In this document: in pieces, positions 8,882-17,414 of the stretch
How positions within the stretch are numbered: position 1 is the first letter of the stretch
Layout: each line of letters starts with the position of its first letter
From: Burkholderiaceae bacterium
GTDB taxonomy: Bacteria > Pseudomonadota > Gammaproteobacteria > Burkholderiales > Burkholderiaceae_C
Assembly: GCA_024235855.1 (NCBI GenBank)
Contig: JACKLN010000006.1
Coordinates: 124,001-188,000 of the forward strand
DNA: 64,000 bases
Direction: 5' to 3'
Position numbers and translations under genes: made by a program
Notes under the pieces: model-generated
Seen by the model: only the letters and a program-made list of their open reading frames with translations
Databases searched by the model: none
What the model was told of the DNA's origin: nothing

Positions 8882-8900
8882 GGATCGCGCGGAATACGCA

Positions 8901-9636
8901 GCAGGTTGATCACCGGCTGCACCGCCTGCCCAGCGCGCACCATGCTGCCGGCCACCGTGTTGCGCGAGACGTCGGTGCCGCCGAAGCGCCCGAGCAGCAC
9001 CGCCTGGCGGTACAACGGCAGCCCGTCCAGGTACTTCGAGGTGGCCATCCACGCCAGCGCGCTCTCGGTGAACAGGCCCTTGGGGATGATCTGCGCCGGC
9101 CGCGCGGCCAGGCGCAGGCTGCCATCGCAGCAGGGGCAGGCGTACTTCACGCGCTCGTGGCGGATGACCCGCACCTGCTGCGGCACGATGTCCAGTTGCT
9201 CGCTGACTTCCACGCCGATCTCGCGCAGGGCCGCGCCGTCGTGCGGGCACACGCGCTCGCCCTCGGGCAGTTCATGGCGCAGCACCTCGCGCGGCAGGGC
9301 CGGGTCCAGCGGCTTGCGACCACGCTTGGCGCGCTTGTGGCCCGGCACGTCGATCTTGTCGTCGTCGCTGTCGTTGCCCGGCTCCTCGGCCGCCGGCTCG
9401 GCCTGGCTGCCCAGGCTCTCGGCCTCGTTGAAGAACATGTCCTTCTGGTGCTGGCCGGTGACCTCGCTGCTGGCGGCGAAGAGCTGGCGCTTGAACTTGT
9501 TGAGCTGCTCCTTGAGCAGGTCGCGCTCGGTGCGGGTGATGCGCAGCTCGCCGGTGAGCGTCTCGTTGTGCTTCAGCGCCTCGGCCAGCGCCTGCTGCAG
9601 CGCGGCGAACTGTTCGGGCGTGGGCACGGCGACCAT
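8901..9636 (-). pseudogene. tnpC: IS66 transposase TnpC, N-terminal part (split by IS21)
   Basis: This is the N-terminal half of TnpC. A coiled-coil start (about 10-55) leads to the IS66 zinc-binding region (CPHDGA... and CPCCDG) and the segment QIIPKGLFTESALAWM. The frame then runs into IS21 sequence and ends. The start is the ATG at 9636; an in-frame GTG at 9642 is an alternative. It lies 78 bp after tnpB. Non-functional without the part at 5148-6029. Confidence 0.9.
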
Positions 9637-9714
9637 CGACACGCAGTCTCCCGCGGCGCCTTGCCAGGCGCCATTCGGATCTGTGGCAATGGCAGGGCAG
9701 CGCCGTTGTCGTTC

Positions 9715-10065
9715 TCAGCCGACGTGCGCGTACGTGCGCCGCGGATGCCGCTGCACGACACCGATGTCGATGCCCTCGAGCAGCCAGTGCAGTTGCTCGA
9801 CGGTCAGCATCGGCACATCGGTCTCGCTGGGCCAGACGAAGCGGTCTTCCTCCAGCCGCTTGAGCAGCAGCCAGAAGCCGTTGCGGTCCCAACCCAGCAC
9901 CTTGACCCGGTTGCGCCGACGGTTGCTGAACACGTAGACGCACGCGGCGAACGGATCCAGCCCCATCCCATGCTGCACCAGCGCGGCCAGACCGTTGATG
10001 CTCAGCCGGAAGTCCACCGGCGCGCGGTGCAGGTAGACATTCAGCCCTTCGTCGAGCCGGAACAC
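9715..10065 (-). CDS. tnpB: IS66 accessory protein TnpB
   Basis: 116 residues, the usual size for IS66 Orf2, with the family core YLHRAPVDFRLSINGLAALV and VYVFSNRRRNRVKVLGWDRN. It is required for IS66 transposition in studied elements; its biochemical role is unclear. The start is GTG at 10065 with GGGGAGG just upstream, giving VFRLDEGLNVYLHR; it overlaps the tnpA end by 25 bp, the usual coupling. A longer frame upstream is a shadow of tnpA. Confidence 0.9.
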   Translation of the reverse strand: MFRLDEGLNVYLHRAPVDFRLSINGLAALVQHGMGLDPFAACVYVFSNRRRNRVKVLGWDRNGFWLLLKRLEEDRFVWPSETDVPMLTVEQLHWLLEGIDIGVVQRHPRRTYAHVG

Positions 10066-10475
10066 CGCAGCCTCCCCAGCGCCTCGATCACCTGGCCGAC
10101 ATGCCGCACGTCGATGCCGCCCAACTCGATGGCCACGCCATTGGGCAGGCGGGCCTGCAACTGCATGACAGCCGGCGCGGTGTTCTCGACCGGCGCTGTC
10201 GCGGCGATCACCGGCACGGCCACGAATGGCGACGGCATGGCCACCGCACGGCTGGCGGGCGGGCGAGGCCGGCGGACATGTCCGCGTTCGCGCAACCAGC
10301 GGCACACCTGGTTGGCATTGACGCCGCACTCGCGCGCCAGGCGCGAGACCGACGCGCCTGGCTGCATGCACAGCGCCACCAGTTCAGCCTTCGCCTTCTC
10401 GTCGTACAGGCTGCGCCCGTCGGCCTTGTGGCCGACCACCAGTCGGCGCCTGAGATCTTGCAAGTCGTCCGTCAC
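10041..10475 (-). CDS. tnpA: IS66 accessory DNA-binding protein TnpA
   Basis: 144 residues. A helix-turn-helix of transposase type lies near residues 45-65 (SVSRLARECGVNANQVCRWLRERG), then a proline/alanine-rich linker and the C-terminal IS66 Orf1 motif IELGGIDVRHVGQVIEAL. It is the first gene of the element and starts 84 bp inside the right end. It looks intact. Confidence 0.9.
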   Translation of the reverse strand: MTDDLQDLRRRLVVGHKADGRSLYDEKAKAELVALCMQPGASVSRLARECGVNANQVCRWLRERGHVRRPRPPASRAVAMPSPFVAVPVIAATAPVENTAPAVMQLQARLPNGVAIELGGIDVRHVGQVIEALGRLRCSGSTKG

Positions 10476-10534
10476 TACGTTCCCACGTTCGTCTACGTGG
10501 GAACGTAGGCTGTCAGAGCACAGCCTCGGATTCC

Positions 10535-10559
10535 AGGACGGGGTTCATTGACCGCTTAC
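10535..10559 (-). repeat. right terminal inverted repeat of IS66 element
   Basis: The reverse complement begins gtaagcggtcaatgaacccc, matching the left end at 5085. It is followed by the second copy of the target duplication. Confidence 0.88.
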
Positions 10560-10567
10560 CCTAAGTT
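10560..10567. repeat. right target-site duplication of the IS66 element (cctaagtt)
   Basis: Exact copy of 5077-5084, directly outside the right terminal repeat. Confidence 0.9.
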
Positions 10568-10850
10568 TTATCCCGTCGGCCAATCGCTCGTCGTAGCAAG
10601 CGTCTTGCGGATCTGGCGCCTCGACGGTCTTGGACCCTCTGACCTACCCCCCCGCCAGCCGTACCGACCTGAAGTAGCAGGAGTCCGCCAGCCAAGACAC
10701 TGTACGACCTTACGCAGAGCAGCACCTCCGAGTCGGCTGAAGTGCTAGGCAACATGCTTCGGGTCGTCAATCTTCGGCATCACAGCAACTAGTAGACCGC
10801 TATCGATTCAGTTCAGTTGCGCACTGAATTGGGCTGGGGCAGCGAGTAGG
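10568..10850. other. intergenic stretch, no gene seen
   Basis: Between the IS66 element and the end of qatD no frame on either strand looks like protein. There is a run of seven C at about 10649. I see no convincing terminator hairpin for the Qat operon. Confidence 0.5.
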
Positions 10851-11591
10851 TCAGCTCCCACGAATCTTCGCCAGAAGCCCTCTCCCGTTGCGGGAAAGCC
10901 CCTCGCTTACCTTTGTCGTGCTGACTTGCCACTCCCTTGCAAGGGTGGCAGTGGCTTGATGGGCCTCCCACGGCATCACAGACTGGCCGGCGACCTTCCC
11001 AAAGGGACCGTCACTTTCGCTGACCACTCGATCGCGCGGCACGAGGCTCGCCAACTTGCGCCCACTGGCAGACGTGAACATCGCAGGCCCGACACTGAAC
11101 CAGCACCCCATGTCAGCTGCCCGCTTGAGTTGACCTGTCGTGCCGGAGAACCAATGCAAGACTGCGGTCCCGTGCGCTGGGTGCGCTCGCAAAACATCGA
11201 GTACATGGTCTGCGGCATGTCTTGAGTGAATGCTGAGAACTCGACCACCCAGCTGCGCGCAGCGCGCCACTACACTTTCGAAGATCTCAAACTGCACCGC
11301 TGCGTGTTCCTTGAACCTAGCCGAACCGTCCAAGCCGATCTCGCCGACAGCAGAACAGCGGCTCACCTGTTCCAGCAGCAAGGGGAGCTCAGCAGCCCTC
11401 TGATGCGCCAGTTCCGGATGTAGCCCCGGAGTGATGAGTACCTTCGGCGACGGAGTCAGCGCCTTGGAGGTTGCCTCGAACGCCCTTGGACTGGTCGTCA
11501 CCAGCCAAGTGAACTCATTGCGCTCGATGGCCTGCCGGTAGACCTCTCGAGGGTTGGGGTACAGGTCGATGTGGCAGTGGAAGTCCATCAC
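10851..11591 (-). CDS. qatD: QatD, TatD-like metal-dependent nuclease of the Qat antiphage system
   Basis: 246 residues of the TatD amidohydrolase fold. Metal ligands are visible: FHCHIDLYP (H5, H7), GEIGLDG (E near 84), SIHSRHA, LHWFSGT and SESDGPF (D near 205). TatD proteins are DNases. In the four-gene Qat system, reported as antiphage, this nuclease is the last component, as here. Its ATG overlaps the qatC stop by ATGA. The order KAP ATPase, QatB, QueC-like and TatD-like makes the assignment firm. Confidence 0.9.
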   Translation of the reverse strand: MMDFHCHIDLYPNPREVYRQAIERNEFTWLVTTSPRAFEATSKALTPSPKVLITPGLHPELAHQRAAELPLLLEQVSRCSAVGEIGLDGSARFKEHAAVQFEIFESVVARCAQLGGRVLSIHSRHAADHVLDVLRAHPAHGTAVLHWFSGTTGQLKRAADMGCWFSVGPAMFTSASGRKLASLVPRDRVVSESDGPFGKVAGQSVMPWEAHQATATLAREWQVSTTKVSEGLSRNGRGLLAKIRGS

Positions 11592-12847
11592 AGAACGCCA
11601 TCGTGCTGGAGCAAGGCAGCAAGCTCGTCGATACCAGCCTGAAGCATGGACCGGTAGCGCGGGCGCTCGGCGGGCGCCGCGAATGCAAGCGATGCGCCAA
11701 GAAAGCGGTCGAGGCCCTTCTCACGCACCGTGAGTACCGCGAGGGCTGCTGCCATCGGGTCGTCCGGCCCGCTGGACTTGTCGGAGCCCAGCAAGCTCGG
11801 GTAGGCGTAGCTCTTCGTGGTGTCAGGACCCCACGCCAGAAACGCTGCCCGTCGAATCATGCATGGCACGCAGCGTCCGCAGTGCTGCCGGTTGTAGGTT
11901 CGGTATCTCCCGCAACTGGTGCTGTCGCCGGCCAGCGCAGTCAGCCTTGCCTGGTCAAGACAGCTCTGCAGCATCTGCCCCTTGGTGTGGAACTTGTAGG
12001 GGAGCTGCAGGCGAACACCTACTCCAACGTCGTCGAGCACCTCCTGCAGCTGCTGGATAAAGTGCGGATGCGTCGTGCGTGTGCTCAGACTGCTCACCCG
12101 GCCTGGGACCAAGGGTGGGTTGATGCTGATGAACCCGTTCTCCGGCACGTAGACGTCAACCACAGGCAGAGGAACGCGCGAGGCAGCCACGATGGCGAAG
12201 GCGTAGAACGCTAAGGACCTGGCCCGAGTGGAGGGCTCTCGGTCGCCGATGATGTAGATGCCGTGGCTCGCCTGAAGGTGGGTCGACGACCGGCCCATGG
12301 CAGCGGCGATCCGTCGCTGGCGGTCGGTGTCCTCGTGAGCCTTCTGGGAGACCAGCAAAGGCTTGTAGCCTTGAGCGACCAAATCGATGCCACCAATCAG
12401 GCTGTCGAGGCCTCCGGAAAGCAGGGAGACACAGTCGCAATCGAGCGCCCTGCCTTTGCCTTGCGGCGGCTCGACACCGCCAGGCACGAAGTGGAGTGTC
12501 CAGAAGTCCCCTGTGAGCAGACGAAGCATCGTCTCAAGCTTCGGTATGAGCGGCGCCCACCGCACTGGCTCAAGCAAGCCAACCGTGAGGTCCAACGTGC
12601 GTGTCCAGCCGTCGGCACACTCTCGGCGAGGAGCGGCGAAGTCGACCGCACAGACAGAAAGACACAGCTGAAGAAGGTCCCAAGCCGGCACGGAAGGCCG
12701 ATAACCCTGGCGCTTCAAAGACCCCTTGAGAGCGCCGGCAACAATCCCCACGCCCGGCCTGCCGGATGCCTTGAAGAGGCTGAACGCCCGCTCGCGTGGA
12801 GCAAGAGCAGCAGGCAGCGAGTCGACAGATGTGCAGATGAACTTCAT
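11588..12847 (-). CDS. qatC: QatC, QueC-like PP-loop protein of the Qat system
   Basis: 419 residues. The ATP-pyrophosphatase PP-loop SLLSGGLDSLIGG lies at about residues 139-152. A Cys cluster (SCGR ... HCGRCVPCMIRRA) near 310-335 matches the zinc site of QueC-type enzymes that make 7-cyano-7-deazaguanine. Both ends overlap neighbours by ATGA. In Qat the modified target is not something I can infer from sequence; it could be a nucleic acid base or a protein. It is longer than housekeeping QueC (about 230), with an N-terminal extension of about 130 residues. Confidence 0.9.
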   Translation of the reverse strand: MKFICTSVDSLPAALAPRERAFSLFKASGRPGVGIVAGALKGSLKRQGYRPSVPAWDLLQLCLSVCAVDFAAPRRECADGWTRTLDLTVGLLEPVRWAPLIPKLETMLRLLTGDFWTLHFVPGGVEPPQGKGRALDCDCVSLLSGGLDSLIGGIDLVAQGYKPLLVSQKAHEDTDRQRRIAAAMGRSSTHLQASHGIYIIGDREPSTRARSLAFYAFAIVAASRVPLPVVDVYVPENGFISINPPLVPGRVSSLSTRTTHPHFIQQLQEVLDDVGVGVRLQLPYKFHTKGQMLQSCLDQARLTALAGDSTSCGRYRTYNRQHCGRCVPCMIRRAAFLAWGPDTTKSYAYPSLLGSDKSSGPDDPMAAALAVLTVREKGLDRFLGASLAFAAPAERPRYRSMLQAGIDELAALLQHDGVL

Positions 12848-13686
12848 GGCTCGGAGAAAACTTCAAGCGCAGAGGCCAGGACAGAAGAGGCAAATGTCTG
12901 CAAGTCAGTAGGGAGCTTGCCGGCCCTTTCGCGCTCGACTTGCACCACGGCCTTGACATACTCCTTGGCTTCGTTGCGCCGCACCTGCACTTGTACAGGG
13001 TCCAGCTTCAGGCGCTCATAGGTCTGACCGAGTTGCTGGTCCAGTCGGTGCATGATGTCGTTGGCGATCGTGACCGCAACAACTTCCTGAATCTGGTCGT
13101 CACTTAGCGCGAGCGGGTCGGCATCAGGATGCTGCTCGAAGAACTCGCTGAGGGCCTCGGTGGCGGCGTCTTGTACGGAGTCCTCGTCGATACTGCCCGA
13201 CGACGGCAGTGCCTCCTTGATAACTTCCAGGATGAGGTCCTGGATCGACAGTCCTTCAGTCTGAAACCGCTGAACAAGGTTCTGGAACTGCGGCGTGTCG
13301 CGCTCACGCAAGCCTGTGAGCACTTCTCCGACTGCTGCAGCGCCCTGAGCGGTACGCCGCATCGTGGAAGCGGCTCGTCGCGGGCCACCCATTCCCTTCC
13401 GGACTGCGCTGCCGATAGCCGCCCCGAGGTGGGTCTTGTCGCCCGTGCGCAGGTAAGTCGACAGGGAGGTTCTGGCAGGCGCAAACCGTCGGCTCGGTGC
13501 GAGGTCCTCGCGCTGGGTCGCCGCATCTCCCTGCCCATCTTGATCGGCACCATCTGCGGGTTCGCGGTCGTCACCTTGGCCCTCGCCAGCACCAGAGTCG
13601 GTCCCGCCCGCACCGTCAGCCGGTAGCCAGGCAGGATCAAGTGGTGACCCTGCGCGACCGCCTGAACTCGACGTCGACGTTCCCAT
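12844..13686 (-). CDS. qatB: QatB component of the Qat antiphage system
   Basis: 280 residues with no enzymatic motif I recognise. The first about 80 residues are glycine-, aspartate- and glutamine-rich and probably disordered; the rest is helical, with a charged C-terminal region. It is placed between the KAP ATPase and the QueC-like gene with one-base (TGATG) and ATGA overlaps, exactly where QatB sits. The assignment rests on position and length more than on sequence. Confidence 0.8.
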   Translation of the reverse strand: MGTSTSSSGGRAGSPLDPAWLPADGAGGTDSGAGEGQGDDREPADGADQDGQGDAATQREDLAPSRRFAPARTSLSTYLRTGDKTHLGAAIGSAVRKGMGGPRRAASTMRRTAQGAAAVGEVLTGLRERDTPQFQNLVQRFQTEGLSIQDLILEVIKEALPSSGSIDEDSVQDAATEALSEFFEQHPDADPLALSDDQIQEVVAVTIANDIMHRLDQQLGQTYERLKLDPVQVQVRRNEAKEYVKAVVQVERERAGKLPTDLQTFASSVLASALEVFSEP

Positions 13687-15536
13687 CAGTGCTTCCTCCT
13701 CTGCGCAGCCAGGGCCCTCGTGACTCTGGAGTCAATGTCCGAGCTGGTCGTTTTCTCTTTGAGCACATCTGCAGCCCACGGAGCAGCCTCCAAGACAATG
13801 GCAAGCGCGGGGGACAGCTGAGACGCAGGCATTGCCTTGAGAAGGGACGCAGCAGCAGGACCGAGCCCAGGGAACACCTTGCACACCTCGGTCAGTTCAA
13901 CAACGTCGCCGGCCTTGCTCCAATCGCGCTTGCGCGCCTTCAATTGCCAGACCCGGCGCATCGCAATGCCGGCCTGAGACTCTCCCGCGGCCTGGATGAG
14001 GGCGGTCAGGGGTCCGTTACCGCCCGTCGCTTCAAGCAAGCTGTCACGAAGCTCTCTGCCACGTTCTGAGAGTTCATCGACGCCAAAGTCGCGCGCAACG
14101 GAGTCCCGACTGAGGTGCAGCAGCGGCCTCAGGTCCATGTCGCCGAGCTTCGGCGGAAGGTTCAACCACTGGCGCGTGAAGTCGTTGTCTTCAAACGGGG
14201 CCTTGATCTTCCCCTCTTCGGCATCGGCAAGCACTGACAATCGACCATCGGTATCTGCGCTTACTTTGCCAGCAAGATCCTTCGCCAAGTCTTCGTCGCA
14301 ACGCTCAAGCAGGTGCCATTTCGCCAAGGCCGGAATCTCAACCGTGATCCCCTGCGGCTTGCTAAGGGCGGCTCGAAGGTACACGGTGTTGAGGAACCGC
14401 TTCATGAGGCGTGGATTCGCCTTCACGGCATCGGCACCCGAAAGCAGTGGCGCCAGCCCCTCGGCAAGTCGCATGAGGTCGAGCAGCTCTGTGTTGTCAA
14501 CTCCTACCTGCGCATCGAGGAAGTCGCTGGTGACGGTCTCGCCCTTCCAGCTTGCTTGCAGGCGCTTGGGGACAGCTTCCAAAGCGGCTTGAAACTTGAC
14601 CTTCTCAAGCTTGCCCTCGCTGTGGGCGTGCTCCATCAGAAGCAAGGCCAAGTAGGCCTTCGCTTCATTGATACCGAGGCGCGGGACGTGCAAAGGAACC
14701 TGGATGAGCTTGTCGAAGTAGCTGGTGGCCAGACCGTCGCTAAGCTCCGCTTCCTTGAAGTGCTGCCGGACGGCACTGCGAATGAAATCGTTGTCGGCTG
14801 CCACCACGAATGCCGTGTTCCTCGTGAACAAGAGCAGCCGAATCGACTCGAGCGTGGAGATAGCGGTTTGCGGCAGGCAGCGGTCCAGGTCATCGACGAA
14901 TACGACCAGGGTTACGGACAGTTCCGCGAGCAAATTCTCAAGGCGGTCGCGGAACGCGTGGATTTCGCTCGGCAACGACGCGTTCTTTGCAGGGTCGAGC
15001 AAGTCCGGGATGAAATCGGCTCCATCATCGTCCTTCGCCGGCTCCCCAGCACTTCCTTGCTCAGGCGGCGCACCCTTCTTCAGGCGGCCCAGTGCCGCTA
15101 AGGCACTCCGGCCCATTGCCCCCAACGGGATTCCCGTGAAGATAGACGCGGCCACCTCGCCGCCCACTTGCATCACGCGAAGAACCTTGATGCGGGCAAG
15201 TAAGTCCTTTGCCTTATCAAGCAGGGTCTCGTTGTCCTTGGCGAGCTCCAGCACCTTGTCGCCAACGATCTGTAGCAGCGCGCTTCGAGCGCTGTCAAAG
15301 TCTTGATAGAGCCACGGGTTGAAGGTCACCATCACGAATCGGTGTTCGCCAGCCGGGGCCTCCCTGGGCAAGCGCTTCTCGATCATGCGAACAAGCGACG
15401 TCTTGCCGACGCCCCAGCCGCCCGAGACCCCGACCGAGATGGGCTCGCCCTTCGAGCGAGTGAGCAGCTGGACGCAGGCGTCTGCGATGACGCCAAAGTT
15501 CAGGTAGTCGACAGTTGTTTCGTTGTCAGACCACAT
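13686..15536 (-). CDS. qatA: QatA, KAP-family P-loop NTPase of the Qat system
   Basis: 616 residues. Walker A GGWGVGKTSL is at about 39-48, near the N-terminus as in KAP NTPases, and Walker B VVFVDDLDRCLP at about 210-222, with the DDLDR signature of the family. A hydrophobic insert (VMQVGGEVAASIFTGIPLGAMG, about 122-143) between the Walker motifs may contact the membrane, as in other KAP proteins. It is the first gene of the operon; its stop overlaps the qatB start. The start MWSDNETTVDYLNFG is supported by the conserved N-terminus although its ribosome binding site is weak. Confidence 0.9.
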   Translation of the reverse strand: MWSDNETTVDYLNFGVIADACVQLLTRSKGEPISVGVSGGWGVGKTSLVRMIEKRLPREAPAGEHRFVMVTFNPWLYQDFDSARSALLQIVGDKVLELAKDNETLLDKAKDLLARIKVLRVMQVGGEVAASIFTGIPLGAMGRSALAALGRLKKGAPPEQGSAGEPAKDDDGADFIPDLLDPAKNASLPSEIHAFRDRLENLLAELSVTLVVFVDDLDRCLPQTAISTLESIRLLLFTRNTAFVVAADNDFIRSAVRQHFKEAELSDGLATSYFDKLIQVPLHVPRLGINEAKAYLALLLMEHAHSEGKLEKVKFQAALEAVPKRLQASWKGETVTSDFLDAQVGVDNTELLDLMRLAEGLAPLLSGADAVKANPRLMKRFLNTVYLRAALSKPQGITVEIPALAKWHLLERCDEDLAKDLAGKVSADTDGRLSVLADAEEGKIKAPFEDNDFTRQWLNLPPKLGDMDLRPLLHLSRDSVARDFGVDELSERGRELRDSLLEATGGNGPLTALIQAAGESQAGIAMRRVWQLKARKRDWSKAGDVVELTEVCKVFPGLGPAAASLLKAMPASQLSPALAIVLEAAPWAADVLKEKTTSSDIDSRVTRALAAQRRKH

Positions 15537-16027
15537 CCAGCTTGCCCCTCGTCGTCCTCGTTGAACGCAGTCTAGCTTCCGCTAGGGGCGCAATCGACGC
15601 TACACGGGACCATCATCGTTTGAGATAGAAGCAAGGAGGGGCCGGCCGAGTCCTGGTGGCCACAATCGGCCGCTTCCTGGAAGCGCAGCGAGCGGACCGG
15701 GAATCGGTCGTCCTACCGCTTCCGGCAAAGTCGCATGGCGGGAGTGGCTCGGTACTGCCACATGGCGCCCTGGGAGAGCTGACGTAGCCTAGCACTTGGG
15801 CGGCGGTGTCCAGCCTGCCCGGGCGACCTGGCGCGATGGTGGCTTCCTGGACACTGCGGTCAAACGCCGCGGCAGAAGATGAGCGGCCGGTTCCGGCGGC
15901 CGCCGACGTTCGGCCTCACGGTACGAATGACCGTCCCCAGTCTGGAGCTGCCTCACAGGATCGCCTCGCGCGCCCGACCTACATCGAGAGCGGATCTCAC
16001 ACCGCGCAACAGGGCAAATCGTCAGCA
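15537..16027. other. 490-bp intergenic region upstream of the Qat operon, no gene seen
   Basis: No frame looks coding. It must contain the qat promoter but I see no clear -35/-10 pair. The part from about 15620 to 16000 has an unusual run of short GC-rich dyads and phrases such as cgaatgaccgtccccagtct, which resemble decayed intergenic repeats. I cannot assign them. Confidence 0.4.
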
Positions 16028-16750
16028 TCACGTAGCGGCCGACCGGGCTCGAACCGACAGATGATTGAATCCCGATGGATCGGTCGTCTCCTTGACTTCC
16101 AGGTAGGCCTGCTTGCGCACCAGTTCGCTCAGCTTGGTGAAGCCATAGTTGCGCGGGTCAAACGACGTGTTGTTCTTGTTGATGAACGATCCCACGGCCG
16201 ACAGCGACGCCCAGCCGCTGTCGCGGGACGTTTCCGCGATGGCGTGGGTCAGCAGCCCCTTGAGGTCTGGTACGCCTGACACAGACACTGGCGCCGCCGC
16301 CTCAGCTGGGCGCTTCAACACCTCCAGGAAGATGAATTTGTCGCAGGCCGCGATGAACGGCTCGGGCGTCTTCCGCTCTCCGAAGCCATAGACGACCTTG
16401 CCCGCTTCGCGCATGCGTGTGGCCAGACGGGTGAAATCGCTATCGCTCGATACGAGGCAGAAGCCATCCAGGTTTCCGGCGTACAGCAAGTCCATCGCAT
16501 CGATGATGAATGCCGAGTCGGTGGAGTTCTTGCCTTTGGTGTATGCGAACTGCTGCATCGGCTGGATGGCATGGCGATGCAGATGTTCCTTCCAGCCCAC
16601 GAGATTGGTGGTAGTCCAGTCACCGTACGCCCGCTTGACGGTGGCCGTGCCGTACTTGGCCACCTCTTCAAGAAGCTCTTTCACGACGCTGGCTGATGCG
16701 TTGTCCGCATCGATCAGCACGGCAAGCCGTGCGGTTTCGTTGTTGGCCAT
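16028..16750 (-). CDS. NYN-domain putative ribonuclease with C-terminal LOTUS/OST-HTH domain
   Basis: 240 residues. The NYN (PIN-like) domain covers about 1-145, with acidic residues in VLIDADNAS, STDSAFIIDAMDLLY and LVSSDSDFTRL, as in LabA/DUF88 proteins. From about 160 to 232 the sequence (LLTHAIAETSRDSGWASLSAVGSFI ... YGFTKLSELV) fits an OST-HTH/LOTUS RNA-binding domain, the common partner. It probably cuts or binds RNA. It is 55 bp downstream of the next gene on the same strand. Such proteins occur in both housekeeping and defence contexts, so a link with Qat is only positional. Confidence 0.85.
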   Translation of the reverse strand: MANNETARLAVLIDADNASASVVKELLEEVAKYGTATVKRAYGDWTTTNLVGWKEHLHRHAIQPMQQFAYTKGKNSTDSAFIIDAMDLLYAGNLDGFCLVSSDSDFTRLATRMREAGKVVYGFGERKTPEPFIAACDKFIFLEVLKRPAEAAAPVSVSGVPDLKGLLTHAIAETSRDSGWASLSAVGSFINKNNTSFDPRNYGFTKLSELVRKQAYLEVKETTDPSGFNHLSVRARSAAT

Positions 16751-16805
16751 TCGTTCCCTCCCTTAGGACTTCTTGTCTCCGAGCCTTCGGTTTCGACGAC
16801 CTGCC

Positions 16806-17309
16806 TCAGCGAGGAACTGCTGAAGCAAGGTCGGATCGAGCACCGTAGTTGTCGTCAGCCACGATGGCTGATACGCGACTGGAGATCTCGGCGGCCGAGA
16901 GGCCGGCGTCCTCGGCAGCCGTCCGCCATAGCCGGCAGGCGACCTTGAAGCTTCCACCGACGTATCCGCCATCGTCATCGACCCGCTCGAAAACCACGCG
17001 GTCCATCTCGAGGAATGCGGCGAACAGCGCCATCGCCTCGCCCGGAAAACGGGGTAGCACTTCACGCCCCACCTGCGAGACCCAGGTGTCGAGGTCGCGC
17101 CCGAACTTCGCGGCGTCCCTGTAGCCGACGAATCGGTCATCGCTCTCCCACTGCTGCAACTGCCACTTGAAGCGGGCGCAGAGCTCGGCGGGGTCGTCGC
17201 GCAGCCGTAGTCGCTCCAGCCTCTCATAGACAGGCGCAAAGTCTTCGGCCAGCTCCAGCAGCACCCGCGCGAGCGTCGAGGCGTCCTGCGTTGCCAGGAA
17301 ACTGGTCAT
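16806..17309 (-). CDS. hypothetical protein, possibly truncated DUF6880-like
   Basis: 167 residues from the ATG at 17309 (MTSFLATQDASTLARVLLEL), which has AGAGAAG just upstream; an ATG at 17336 is possible but lacks a binding site. The protein is helical, with a leucine-rich N-terminus and a middle part (EAMALFAAFLEMDRVVFERVDD). The pattern recalls from memory the C-terminal half of DUF6880 proteins, which are usually much longer, so this may be a truncated relative. The function is unknown. Confidence 0.6.
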   Translation of the reverse strand: MTSFLATQDASTLARVLLELAEDFAPVYERLERLRLRDDPAELCARFKWQLQQWESDDRFVGYRDAAKFGRDLDTWVSQVGREVLPRFPGEAMALFAAFLEMDRVVFERVDDDGGYVGGSFKVACRLWRTAAEDAGLSAAEISSRVSAIVADDNYGARSDLASAVPR

Positions 17310-17414
17310 TGCTTCTCTTGCGCCCAGGGTGTCCATCGGCGCATTCTGCTGCTGCCACTGGCAGCGGTCACGCACCGTTCCCGGACAATGGCGCCCGAAG
17401 CAGGAGTCGCCGCG

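Larger units (their letters stand above)
6030..8900 (-). mobile_element. IS21-family insertion sequence nested in IS66 tnpC
   Basis: The boundaries come from matched ends. The left starts TGCGCATTCCGCTGATCGCG; the right, read on the other strand, starts TGCGTATTCCGCGCGATCCC; both continue into GGACACC, with a one-base indel between them. A 7-bp duplication flanks the element. It encodes IstA and IstB on the reverse strand in the standard order, with about 50 bp between them. Both ends carry several internal copies of a TGTCCG-centred repeat, as IS21 elements do. Both genes look intact, so this copy may be active. Confidence 0.92.
5085..10559 (-). mobile_element. IS66-family insertion sequence, interrupted by an IS21-family element
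   Basis: The element is delimited by imperfect inverted repeats of about 25 bp: left GTATGCGGTCAATGAACCCC and right (reverse complement) GTAAGCGGTCAATGAACCCC, continuing with matching bases. Perfect 8-bp target duplications flank them. It holds tnpA, tnpB and tnpC in the normal IS66 order on the reverse strand. tnpC is broken by an IS21 element at 6030-8900, so the nested copy cannot make intact TnpC and should be immobile unless complemented. Without the insert it would be about 2.6 kb, a normal IS66 size. Confidence 0.93.

Noticed and set aside
8784..8900. Regular 23-bp repeats that could suggest a CRISPR array
   Set aside because: The repeat is a short degenerate core with no unique spacers, no cas genes are nearby, and it lies exactly at an IS21 end.
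8671..10551. 626-codon forward open frame across the IS66 genes
   Set aside because: It runs antisense to tnpC, tnpB and tnpA, has Arg/Ala/Val-rich composition and no recognisable domain; it is a high-GC shadow.
16036..16056. gaccgggctcgaaccgac resembles a tRNA T-arm
   Set aside because: It lies within the end of the NYN gene, and no acceptor stem or anticodon arm can be folded around it; chance resemblance.
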